The translations under genes were made by a program, and so were the position numbers. From Curvularia sp. ZM96 (taxonomy: Eukaryota; Ascomycota; Dothideomycetes; Pleosporales; Pleosporaceae), in the NCBI GenBank assembly GCA_022457065.1, contig JAJGBQ010000001.1:1488001-1552000 (forward strand): a stretch of DNA of 64,000 bases. Direction: 5' to 3'. Shown here in pieces: positions 1 to 10,158 of this stretch. Numbering within the stretch: the first letter of the stretch is position 1; each line of letters begins with the position of its first letter. The notes under the pieces are model-generated. The model did no database searches. It had not been told where the DNA came from and was given only the letters and a program-made list of their open reading frames with translations.

Positions 1-1154
1 TGCCTCTTTATGCGAGGGGTTCTCTAGCTGTGGTCCCGTCGGTGGACAAGGTTGGGGGGTAGCGGATTACGGCCAATGCTCGGTCATTGGTAGGTTGTCC
101 ATGCACTAGATGGTTGCTGCCACATGGTGACTAACGGCTGCAAGCCGTTCAGAGCTGAGACGCTGTTTGATGATTGAAGATTGCGAGCACACGAGCGTGA
201 GATGCCTTTTCGTCGTCGTGGTTGGTCGGAGTGGGCTGGACGTAGTCCGTATACCAGAGACACGGTGCCTGCCTGAGATGCCAAGCCACCCTACCGGACC
301 GCCTACTCTCTCCACCACGCTCATCTTAGCTGGGTGCGAGGCGTTTCAGCGAAATTGAGTGCCCTATCGGGAATCTGGGCATGCTGCGCGGGTGCTAGCT
401 CTGCTCTCCAGAGACGCTGCTTACTCAAGCCGACAGTTGGCCGCGTGTGCTCGAGGCACCCTGCCGGATGACACCCGAATGAAGCCAAAGACTGGCACGC
501 TTCGACGTTGGGTATAGAAAACAATCGAAGGCCATGCGGGGCGGCGACCGACGACCGGGGCCAGGCAGGGGCAAGGGCACGACACCATGTGGAAGCCTCT
601 ACTACAAGCCCCACCCGCCAACCTTCACAAGCTTACAAATGCACGTCGAACAACAGTGTCAATGTATGCTTACATATGCATGCTCCATTGTGGATGGCTC
701 CAGACATGTCCGAATCATCTCCGCCATGGCAACCGTCTGGCCCTGACGTCTTCCCTTTTTCATCTCTTCCGACTTGTTGCGCCCGGCAGTTCCTAGCCTA
801 CAGCACGGCCGATTTGACCGATTCGGGTCTTGCATTTTTGATCGGCCTACTCGCCACTTTCATCCAACGCTAACCATCCAGGATACCCGCAATCTACCAG
901 GTTCATCGACGTCGTGACGTTGGATTGAGTTAGCCGTTTTGTTCTTGCGTCACTCCCGGCCCTTGGATGACCCCACATACACATGGCAAGAGTTGTTCAT
1001 AAGTCTAGGTGTCGGCATGGCAGGGAACGGTATAAAGCGACTGGTATCCCTCCAGGAAATTCCGTTTCGTCGATATATACTTTGCAGCAAAAACTTTGAC
1101 CATTTAATATAGTTCGCACATAACCATACTTGAGATCTTCAACACACATCCAAC
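1..1154. other. Intergenic, no gene recognised
   Basis: Only short overlapping open frames on both strands with no recognisable family or splice-compatible continuation. A TATATA run at about 1074-1079 lies some 80 bases before the start codon at 1155 and is a plausible core promoter element of the oxidoreductase gene. Confidence 0.6.
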
Positions 1155-2313
1155 ATGGCTCCAACCACCACAAAAGCATGGACTGTCCAAGGCAAGGATG
1201 GCTTCGACTCCCTCAAGTTCAACGAGCAGGCCCAGATCCCAGAAATTGGTGACAAGGATGTTCTCGTCAAGAGTATGTTACCTATGGCCAAATACACTCA
1301 TCAACAACACTAACACTGTTCCCTTAGTCCACGCCGCGTCTCTCAACTACCGCGATCTCATCATCCCCAAGGGCAAATACCCCTTCCCTATGAAGGACAA
1401 CATAGTCCCTGGCTCAGACGGCGCTGGTACCGTAGAAGCAGTTGGCAAGCACGTCACACGTTTCCAGCCCGGAGGTACGTACTTAGCGTCGTATATCCCT
1501 TGAATCGAGAAAACTAACAATGGCCCAGACAAAGTCGTCACTCTCTTCAACCAAGGCCACACTGCCGGATCTCTTGACGCACAAACGCTAGGCACCGGCC
1601 TAGGCGGCGCTTTGGACGGCACACTCCGCGAGTATGGCGTTTTTGACGAAGCTGGTCTTGTTGCGGCGCCCTCAAACCTCAATATGCTTGAAGCCTCAAC
1701 CCTCTCCTGCGCCGCCCTCACTGCCTGGAACGCCCTCTACGGCCTCGAGTCGCGCGCCCTCAAGCCCGGAGACTTCGTCCTGACCCAGGGCACCGGCGGT
1801 GTCAGCATCTTCGCTCTTCAGTTCGCAAAAGCCGCTGGCGCAAAGGTCATTGCCACTACTAGCTCCGCAAGCAAGGCCGACCTGCTCAAGAAGTACGGCG
1901 CCGACCACGTCATCAACTACAAGGAGACACCCAACTGGGGCGAGGAGACCCAGAAGCTGACTCCTCGTGGCGCTGGTGTCCAGCACGTAGTCGAGGTTGG
2001 TGGACCCTCCACCATGGCACAGTCGCTCAAGGCCGTTGCTATCGACGGCGTCATCACCATCATCGGCTTCATTGGCGGTGCCGGAAAGGACCAGCCCACT
2101 TTCCTCGACTGCTTGAACAACATCTGCACCGTTCGTGGTATCCTTGTCGGCTCAAGACTGCAGATGGAGGACATGTGCCGCGCCATTGAGGCCAACGACA
2201 TTCACCCCATTGTCGACGACAAGGTGTTTGAGCTCAAGGACCTCAAGGACGCATATCAGTACATGTGGGACCAGAAGCACTTTGGCAAGCTCACGGTCAA
2301 GGTTGCTGCGTAG
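1155..2313 (+). CDS. MDR-superfamily NAD(P)-dependent oxidoreductase (alcohol dehydrogenase / quinone reductase type)
   Basis: Three exons, 1155..1272, 1328..1474 and 1529..2313, encode about 349 residues. Both introns (55 and 54 nt) have GT-AG ends, and the second has a CTAAC branch site. The N-terminal GroES-like domain contains HAASLNYRDL and GSDGAGTVEAVG. The Rossmann domain contains TGGVSIFALQFAKAAGAKVIA, the usual NAD(P)-binding region of medium-chain reductases. This organisation matches the zinc-type alcohol dehydrogenase-like branch of the MDR family. I do not see the structural-zinc cysteine cluster of classical alcohol dehydrogenases, so a zinc-independent quinone or enone reductase is also possible. 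The substrate cannot be deduced. The start is the first ATG after a TATA-like run and gives a standard MDR N terminus. The gene is convergent with the Ulp1-like gene and stands outside any evident metabolic cluster. Confidence 0.88.
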
Positions 2314-2777
2314 AAGAATGGTTGCATAAGAAGCCGGTCACGTACAACGATTTAATGAAACAAATTTAATTTTCAATTCATTGTCTATTGTTACCCGTAT
2401 CCGCAGACTACACGGTCTGATGCAGTGAAGCAATTTGCTAATACTCTACTTTTTTGTACAAGAAGGTGAAAAGGCTAGTTATAGTACAGGAAAAAAGAAA
2501 GTCAATCAGACCTCCCGTTGTATGCCCAAGTGAGCGTACCACGTGCCCATCAGCTAGCCAAACATGAGAGGCCACTTAAGAAAATCGAGCCTCTGTAGGC
2601 CGTGGGTATCGTGGGGGTATCAAATCGTGCATCGTGTTCCCATAAACGATCAAACTCCATCGCTATGCGCCCTGCTGAAGCGGAAAAACCTTCCCGCTCA
2701 GTATCAAACCATGCCATGCCATGCAATGTGAAAAAAAGAAAATTGGTTCCGGACGTGCAGAGGAAAAAACTCGTCCT
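2314..2777. other. Convergent 3' intergenic
   Basis: Spacer between two converging genes, expected to hold both 3' UTRs. A CACGTG occurs at about 2540-2545. No coding signal was seen. Confidence 0.5.
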
Positions 2778-5170
2778 TTAGTCCAGCTCCGTCGTAGGAT
2801 GTCCAGCAAGCAGAGTAGCGGCAATACGCCTGCGTGCGTCGTCCATACCATTAGTAGCGAGCACAAGATTCGTATCGTCGCCGCGGAGAAGCGCTAGTGC
2901 ATTCAGAAGAGTGAAGACACCACAGTCACTGCCGTTCATTTGCTGGGTGCTGCGCTGAGTCGTGCCCTTGGTCCACTCTTGGGCAATGTAGAGATCGCCC
3001 AACTCCTTCTTCAAGTATTCATCGAGCTTATCGAGGTACTTCTCGCCACTCAGACTCATCGAGTCAAGGTACTCAATCGACCGTTTTTGAGGATAGACAG
3101 CCAGTAGACGCCAATGTCCCCTGTCGCAGATGGGATAGAGGATGAGTTGTGCGTCCAGATACTGCTTGCCTTTAAGCTGGAACCGATTGGACCAACGTGA
3201 CGTGTCAGCAGTGCTGTACCAGAATGATGAGAACGCGTGGACCGGAGGAGCTGGACCACCGCGCTTATGTACAAATCCTGCTTCCTTCTTCTTGGCGGCT
3301 ACCAGAATCGAGAGGTACTCGTTGACAATGTTGTCGTTCAGCCAAGCCCTAGGATCGCCATTGAAGAGTCTGGGCAGTAATGTCGCAAAATCTCGAGCAT
3401 AGAGCTTCTGTTCGATGACCCACTTGTCGGCTTTAAGTCCGTTGCTGGTGTTCGCTGCCGCGGTGTGCAAAATCTCCGTCTCTTCCGCGGATAGCGGTGT
3501 GATTAGTGGTTTGGGTGGGGGAGGTGGTGGTGGCGCCAATGCAAGCTTGGCCTTGAATTCATTTTGGAGATCTTGAACAAGCTCAAGGGACAGTGCCGAT
3601 TCCTCAAGCGAGTCGTCAGAAGCGTCAAATGTGTCCGGAGGCACGCCGTGGAAACCGCCATCATCGATTTGAGTGTCGACTGCTGCAGCCTTTGGGCTAT
3701 CGGCTGATGAAGAGTGGAGTGTGGGCGAGGTGTCATCAGATTGAGTTTGCTCGTCATATTGGAAGTTGTGCCAGACTCCTCGCACTGGGCTGGATTGGAT
3801 AATTTCTAGTGTAGAGTCCAGCATATCGCTGACCTTTTCATCATAATAGAAAGACTTGGTCCCTGCATGCCTTGTCCATCGTACGCGTCGTGGAGATGGC
3901 GCATCAGCTAGGAATGATAGGTCGTTTTCGTACTCAAATTCTGGAGCAGTGACCTCAGCGTTGAGATCGTGGAACGAGCCCTCAACTTTAGATGGATCCT
4001 CTTTGTGCAGTGGTGATGGAGCATCCGGCAGGTAAGAGAGGTCTTGATCCGCTGCCTTGGCGGGGGTAATTTTAGTCGGTTCGGGCTCGGTGAAACCTTG
4101 ATCCGTGGATTCTATCTGGGATTCCGTCTGTCGGATAGCTTGAAGATGCTGTTGTCTTGTACCAAATTGCAGTTTGACCAACTGGCGGCGCAAGGGTGTA
4201 ATGGTAGGCTTTTTGGGTGCGCAATGGATAGTGCGTTGTGCGGTTTCTACACGTCCTTTGATAAAGGATGAACCTAGTTTCTGAGAGACCTGACCAACGG
4301 ACGAAGGCAGCTGCGAAGAGTGGCGCGATGGCGGGGAGATTGGCTTAAGCTGCTTGTATAGAACGGGAGACACGTGACTGGCAGATGGCAGAGTCTGTGG
4401 GGAGTTCCAGGAAATATGTAGGGGCGAACCCGTTTGCGGATTACGTGGGGGAGTTGAGGTGAGGATGTCGTCGAAAGAAAAGTCTATGCTTGTATCGGCG
4501 TCATCATCGATTTCAGTGTCGAGGTTGTGAAGAGATGTTGAAGATGGCTCTGGGCCAAAGTTGATGTGTGTAATTGGCAGCTGTGTTGTAGCGTGGATAG
4601 GCGCGGTCGCCTGGCGATTTTGTCGGGGACTAGTCTTGCTATTTCGTACCTGCGGCGCTGCAGAAGGTGAGTGCGCGCCGTTTTGGTTCTGGCGACGCGC
4701 CTGATGCGCGCGCGCGCGTTCCGAAGGTGACAGTGTTGCGACGTCATCTTCCGCCGAGCAGGCAGTGACAAAGCGCCTTTTATTGGACCCAGTAGAGCTG
4801 ATTATGGAGACGGCCTTGATGGTTTGCGGGCGCAGAAAACTGTTCGCGATGTACCGTGGTAGACCGAGCAGCGTTGAGATGCTCATCGTTGCTACCCATT
4901 GACTGACAGTGGTGAAGACGGAGGTGGTCGGGGGTTCGGGCGCGACATCTTGGAAAACTGATGTTCCTTCGGGCCAGGCGCCGGGCATATAGCGGTAAGG
5001 ACTCGGGGATGCTGTAGACTGTTGCGCCTGGCATTACTGTGAATCACGGCTAGTGAATAACTGTGGTGACGACTTACATGCAACTGGGGAGCGTCAAAGC
5101 CATTCGCGGTATCTGACACACCCGCAGGCGCGCTGGAGAGGAAAGCGCTATATGAGCGCTTGTTGGACAT
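2778..5170 (-). CDS. Ulp1-like SUMO protease (peptidase family C48)
   Basis: Two exons on the minus strand, 5170..5078 and 5018..2778, joined by a 59-nt intron, encode about 777 residues. The C-terminal 200 residues form a C48 cysteine-protease domain. It has WLNDNIVNEYLS at its start, His in GHWRLLAVYP (near 667), Asp in EYLDSMSL (near 683), and the Gln/Cys block QMNGSDCGVF (Cys near 730). The triad is therefore complete. In this family such enzymes cleave SUMO from conjugates or mature the SUMO precursor, usually at the nuclear envelope or in the nucleus. The first 540 residues are low-complexity, rich in Ser/Thr/Pro and acidic patches, as is common for Ulp1/SENP N termini that set localisation. 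The 93-nt first exon is supported because it keeps the frame and supplies an ATG, but the 3' splice site is a judgement between two nearby CAGs. The gene is divergent from the PP2A gene. Confidence 0.85.
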
Positions 5171-5627
5171 TGTCGCTGTTGCCGATAGCGGTGGGAGCGG
5201 CGATGTGCGACTGTGACACTGGAGTGGTAAAGTGGTTAGGGTGGAGAAGGAACGCGGATGCTGGACAAAGCTACTAGCGCGAACAGCTGTTCGCGCTAGT
5301 GATTATCACGTGCCTTTATGTCGAAGCAACCGGACTGGAGAAACCATTGTTCCAGCGCCGCCCGCCTTGCTTGGATAGAGTGCGTGCGTAGAGTCGATTC
5401 ACCCCATATTCCTCTCTTAAAACCCTGCTGCCACGCCTGATATTTGTTTGCACGTCCACGAGCCTCTCAGACTCTCTTTCCCACCACCTACCAGTCTGCA
5501 CGCCCCATCGCCTACACTCGCGTCTGCCGCACGTCATTGGTTGAGTTTGAAGGGAAGAACCCCTCGACAGCTCTAACACCACAACCACCGACCACCCCAC
5601 CTACACCGAACCCGCCGCCCCGCAATC
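5171..5627. promoter_or_regulatory. Divergent promoter between Ulp1-like protease and PP2A catalytic subunit
   Basis: This 457-bp region separates two divergent start codons. It contains a perfect 28-bp palindrome (5273-5300) and a CACGTG box (5307-5312) immediately beside it. A pyrimidine-rich stretch follows before the PP2A start. Shared control of the two genes is inference. Confidence 0.55.
5273..5300. repeat. Perfect 28-bp palindrome
   Basis: Two 14-base arms, ACTAGCGCGAACAG and its exact reverse complement, meet with no spacer between 5286 and 5287. The centre is CAGCTG (an E-box core) flanked by GCGCGAA / TTCGCGC. The symmetry stops at 5272/5301. It lies midway in the divergent promoter of the Ulp1-like and PP2A genes, which suggests a dimeric binding site or cruciform; the factor is unknown. 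Confidence 0.85.
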
Positions 5628-6882
5628 ATGGATACAAACATGGAGGATGTCAAGATGCCCGAGGCCATGCAGTTGTCATCTGCCCCCACGTCTGAGCCGA
5701 CCACAATTCCCACCCTGGACGGCTGGATCGAGAGCCTTATGAGCTGCAAGCAGCTGGCGGAGAGTGACGTGCAGAGGCTATGCGACAAGGTATGCGCCAG
5801 TCACTCGCGCAGGAAAACCGTCAGGATTGCATATTCTGACATCAACCGTGCCACAGGCCCGCGAAGTACTCCAGGATGAGTCGAATGTCCAGCCAGTGGT
5901 AGGTACCATTCTCTGCCACCACGCCCCTATATACTCATGATTGCACAGAAATGCCCAGTCACAGTATGTGGCGACATACACGGCCAGTTCCATGACCTGA
6001 TGGAACTGTTCAAGATCGGCGGCCCCAACCCTGACACTAACTATCTATTCATGGGTGCGTCTCCTTTCCAACTGCACTGTTTGCACGCTGACCTTCTCAG
6101 GCGACTACGTTGATCGTGGTTACTTTTCCGTCGAGACAGTAACTCTCCTGGTCGCACTCAAAATTCGATACCCCCAGCGTATCACCATCCTCCGTGGTAA
6201 CCACGAGTCCCGTCAAATTACTCAAGTATACGGCTTCTACGACGAGTGCCTCCGCAAGTACGGCAACGCCAACGTTTGGAAATACTTTACAGACCTGTTC
6301 GACTACCTGCCGCTCACTGCCTTGATCGACAACCAGATTTTCTGTCTCCACGGCGGTCTGTCCCCCAGTATCGACACGCTTGACAACATCAGGGCGCTCG
6401 ACCGTATACAAGAGGTGCCTCACGAAGGCCCAATGTGCGACCTTCTTTGGTCCGACCCAGACGACAGGTGTGGTTGGGGAATATCACCTCGTGGTGCCGG
6501 ATACACTTTTGGACAGGACATTTCAGAGGCATTCAACCACAACAACGGATTGACGCTCGTTGCACGCGCTCATCAGCTTGTCATGGAGGGATACAACTGG
6601 TCGCAGGATAGGAACGTTGTGACGATATTCTCAGGTAAGGCACCCTGCTCAGAGTTGATAGAGTCAACGACTTACACATGACAGCACCAAACTACTGCTA
6701 CAGATGCGGTAATCAGGCCGCCATCATGGAGATTGACGAGCATCTGAAGTACACGTTGTAAGTATTGTTTGATCTGATATGCACTGCAACCCTCTGATTC
6801 CTCTTCTAGCTTGCAGTTCGATCCTTGCCCACGAGCCGGCGAGCCCATGGTTTCACGAAGGACTCCGGACTACTTCCTCTAG
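5628..6882 (+). CDS. Serine/threonine protein phosphatase PP2A catalytic subunit
   Basis: Six exons (5628..5789, 5857..5898, 5949..6054, 6101..6634, 6685..6757, 6810..6882) encode about 329 residues. The metallophosphatase signatures are GDIHGQFHDL, GDYVDRGYFSVE and LRGNHESRQITQVYGFYDEC, followed by LHGGLSPS, and they supply the metal ligands and catalytic His. The C terminus is RRTPDYFL, the carboxymethylated Leu tail diagnostic of true PP2A rather than PP1, PP4 or PP6-like enzymes. About 20 extra N-terminal residues rich in Met, Pro and Ser precede the conserved core, as in other fungal PP2A orthologues. PP2A works with scaffold and B-type subunits, and its catalytic subunit also binds Tap42, whose gene is at 29.4 kb in this window. 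All five introns are 46-67 nt with consensus ends. Confidence 0.95.
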
Positions 6883-8676
6883 ATGAACTCATCTGGGGCT
6901 CTTGCCTGCAAATCTGAACACGGTCGCACTTAGACATGATCTCTAAACACGTTGTGTACGACTGCGTTTCTGTTAACAGAATTGCCCCTACTTCTGATGC
7001 AACGTGCATGACAGTACCGCGTCCCGTCTGCGATAGGACTATGTTATGTCTAAGGGGCGCTGAAGCAGCCACACTCGAGTCGCCTGGAGTGCCCGTCGTA
7101 CAATAGCCTTGGCCGTGCCTATATCGGTGCAAGGTTAACAAATAATGAAACTTGTCGTGCTTCCTAGATCTATCGATATGCTTTTGTTCTTTCTGCCTGT
7201 GGTTTGCTATCTTTCAGCTTTCGATGTATCTTCTCTTGTCATGTGCTTGCAATTGCGTGATGTTCTTTCCTTTTCTCTGTTTATACAACACAATTAGGGT
7301 TTCGCTAATGAAAGCAGTGACCGCCTTTGGTAATACATCTACTGAAGGCTACTACAGAAGGACCGATATTTCTGCGAGCAAACATATCCCCGCAGAACGA
7401 CTCAGCACAGTGTTATCACGGAGCGCAGCAAGGACGAAGCGAGGGTTCATGCATGAACCTGGTATCAGTGTACAAGATAAGCGACCCGGCCGGGATAACG
7501 CAAGATGCTAATCTTGGACTGGGAATATCGTACTCTGCTTCCATCTGTCATGTGAGGATTACGTCTCACTTAATAATTCCTTCTTTTTGCGGCCTCACGG
7601 TCAGGCATCCTAAGCCAAGCCGGCTTCCATGCGTTTGTTAACGGGAGCGCGTAGTCACCCAAACGCTCGCGTATAGATGCCTCCCAGACGGCTCAAGTCT
7701 GTGACACAGCACGGCATTGCATCCCACCATCGCGATTGCATTGAATACGCGTCATCGCGATATGCCTTGTAATCGCAGAAGAAAGAAGAATCTTGGGATT
7801 CACACTCTGGGCTTCCAAGACACCAGTATCGCACGCTTTTCCTTGAAGAGATCGTTGGAGCTTTCGCGGTCAAACTCAACCCGTCTACGCGCATCAGCGC
7901 TTCAGCTGATATTCAAATAGAAGGAGACATGTTTACACACGAACCGCCTCGGCCGAACGCTCGTTTCTGCCTTTCGTTCCAAGCCGCAGCGCCACAGATG
8001 GTAAGGCACTTAAGGTTTCCAAACGCTTGTGATGTTACAAAGCAGCTCCGCTCCCCCACTTAACCTCAAACGGGACACAATTGCCGCAACCCATGCCTAG
8101 TATGCAAGGTACAGCGGGAAGCGCTTGGCAAACAAGGCTGTCAAACAGCGTTTAGATGCAGATTCAACGATGCGACAGCTTGGCCGCTTGCGTTGGGCTA
8201 CTTGAGTACCCACACTGGTTAGTTTTATAGGCTGGATACGGCAAACTCGGAGGGCACCTCAGGCCATTTTGAGGGTTTGAGATGGTATTGGCAGGAGGTT
8301 GGACAAGATTCAAGGAAGAGTGTGGGTGGGCATAGAGGGCGTGTAGGTGTGGATTTTTCAGACACGCATAGGAATAGGATTGGAAGGATTAAAAGAAAAA
8401 AAAAGGGCGTCCGGTAAAGTATATATCAGGTAGTGGCTGCCTGAGCCCTTTTCGGCCCTCTCTCTCTGGTCAATCAAGTTGCTGTCTTTCTCTTCGTATC
8501 ACTCTTTTTCTTTTCCCCTTCGTGAACCTACGCAAGTCGTAGAACGATCTTTACATAATATATATTTTTCTTGACTTCTTTAGTCCTAGGTCGAACTGTT
8601 GAACGGTTACCTTCTTTTACGGCCTGACTTGCATACATCTATTCAAACCACCAGGTTACTTACCGGGCTATACACG
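6883..8676. other. Intergenic, no gene recognised
   Basis: About 1.8 kb without a convincing coding frame. The distal part looks like the promoter of the cupredoxin gene: TATATA near 8421, then a CT-rich tract at about 8455-8540. This implies a 5' UTR of about 200 bases. No tRNA, repeat or transposon signature was found. Confidence 0.5.
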
Positions 8677-9673
8677 ATGAAGTGCTTCGTCTTATCTCTC
8701 GTTTTCGCTGCGACAGCAGCTGGCCTCCCAGGCCCTGCGTTCAAGACGGCTAACAAACTGCCCAATATCAAGAGTACGTCTTCACTCCATCCAATATACA
8801 ACTAGACCAGCATTCAACTAACACTTTTTCCCCCAGGCAATCCCCTCCGTCGCGCTAGCCAAATCATCCCCGTCGTCGTTGGCGGGCCCCAAGACACCTT
8901 CATCCCCAACTCCGTCACTGCGGCAGTCGGCGACATTGTGCAATTCCAATTCTCCAATGGCAACCACACGGTCACCCAATCGACTGCCGACAAAGCCTGT
9001 ACGCCCATGGACGGCGGCGTGCACAGCGGACACATCCCCTTCGAAGATGGACAGCAGGATGTGGGCACGTTTAATATGCCAGTGACGAGTACGGAGCCCA
9101 TGTATTTGTATTGTGCGACGGGCCCGCATTGCCAGCTCGGACAGGTCAGTCAAACTTGGTCATTTAGAGGAAGTAAAAGTCGTAACAAGGTCTCCGTAGG
9201 TGATGATGATTAACCCCGCAGATGCGCAGCAGTTGGCGGCGTACACGAAGTTGAGCCAGCAGAGTAATTCCAGTGTTGATGGGACGAACGTGGTGGGTGG
9301 AACGCCGGGGAAGTTGACGTTGGAAGCTGCGGCGTAAGTGACCTATTCCTTCTACCGAAACTCATGATTTTTTGGGAAACACGAGCTAATGGTTTTTCTT
9401 AGATTCGTGCCTGCGCCCCCTGAGGAGGGTGGTGCTGGTGGCCCGCCGCCTGCTGCTGAGGCACCACCTGCTGAAGCTCCCCCTGCTGCTGAGGCTCCCC
9501 CAGCAGCAGAGAAGCCAGCCGAGAGTGCACCGCCAGCGGCAGAGTCTTCCGCCTCAGCACCCCCAGCTGCAGAGAAGCCAGCTGAGAGTGCACCACCAGC
9601 TGCTGAATCACCGGCCGCAGAAGCGCCTGCAGCAGAAGCACCCGCAGCCCAAGGAGCTACGCACATGATTTAA
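8677..9673 (+). CDS. Secreted cupredoxin-like protein with Ala/Pro/Glu repeat tail
   Basis: Four exons (8677..8773, 8837..9144, 9200..9333, 9403..9673) encode about 269 residues. A signal peptide (MKCFVLSLVFAATAAG) is followed by a plastocyanin-like domain. It opens with IIPVVVGGPQDTFIPNSVTA and carries GNHTVTQ (His ligand) and YCATGPHCQLGQ followed by VMMINP (Cys, His and probable Met ligands of a type-1 copper site). This family of fungal extracellular cupredoxins is common but poorly characterised. The tail is built of PPAAE / EKPAESAPPAAES units and ends without a hydrophobic GPI-attachment segment, so a free secreted or wall-associated protein is likely. The second intron falls exactly between the Cys-His and Met copper ligands and consists almost wholly of 18S rRNA-like sequence. 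Frame arithmetic (phase 0 on both sides, total divisible by three) requires that it be removed. Confidence 0.88.
9145..9199 (+). other. Spliceosomal intron derived from the 3' end of 18S rRNA
   Basis: This 55-nt intron of the cupredoxin gene starts GTCAGT and ends CCGTAG. From about 9149 to 9203 the sequence reads as the universally conserved 3'-terminal part of 18S rRNA, in sense orientation. The priming sites used for fungal ITS amplification are present in full: ITS1F at 9155-9176 and ITS5 at 9169-9190. The first 11 bases of the ITS1 site are at 9193-9203. Similarity stops where exon 3 departs from the rRNA (TGATG instead of ACCTG). The probable branch point is GTAAC at about 9182-9186, and CGTAG is the acceptor; both lie inside the rRNA-like part. 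Retention would shift the frame and stop at 9211-9213. The rRNA match is from memory of the conserved sequence, not from an alignment. Confidence 0.9.
9498..9630 (+). repeat. Imperfect 63-bp tandem repeat in coding sequence
   Basis: Two copies, offset by exactly 63 bases (for example GAGAAGCCAGC at 9509 and 9572), each encode about 21 residues of PPAAEKPAESAPPAAES type in the cupredoxin tail. Differences between the copies are mainly at third codon positions, so the repeat is old enough to have diverged or is under selection for amino-acid content. Confidence 0.75.
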
Positions 9674-10158
9674 TACAACAAACGTGCTGCCGGATGAAAA
9701 AAAGAACGAACGTTTACAAGTCGTATTTAGCCTAGAAATGTCAAATACGAGTGTGTAGTACGGGGAGTCGAGTGGACTTGGTGATATGAGAGATTGTGTG
9801 GGGTTTAAATTTACAAATGTGTATATGTTTGAGTGAGAAATTGAAGATTGAACATTCGCACTTTGCTTTTGGTACTTTCTACACTGCAAGAAAAATAGGG
9901 TGTTTGTTGTACGTGAGATTTCTGTCATATCCTGCATGCAAGTATCATCGTCCTAGATGTGAATGGTCAATCACAAGAAAAGTCAAAGCACCAACTTCAA
10001 AACCAAAGAATAGGCTGCGGTGCGCAGTATGAATTACATTCTCACCACTTATAGCCGCTGTACGCTTTACAAATCATAACAATGAACCGTCTACACGAAC
10101 TACATCAGGCGTCTTATCCGTCTATGCCAGAACTATCAGGTGAAGGATAGACGAAATA
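9674..10158. other. Convergent 3' intergenic
   Basis: Spacer between the cupredoxin and ARF-GEF stop codons. A/T-rich and with no coding signal; presumably the two 3' UTRs. Confidence 0.5.

Noticed and set aside
508..873. 121-codon plus-strand frame at the left edge
   Set aside because: No conserved features, no splice continuation, and several overlapping frames of similar length.
9130..9215. Assembly chimera or rDNA contamination as the explanation of the 18S-like stretch
   Set aside because: The cupredoxin reading frame continues on both sides with correct splice ends, and the rRNA identity stops abruptly at an exon boundary; no other rDNA is attached. Long reads would settle it.
9352..9666. 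Minus-strand Ala/Gly-rich frame opposite the cupredoxin tail
   Set aside because: A consequence of the repetitive GCN-rich coding strand; no independent signal.
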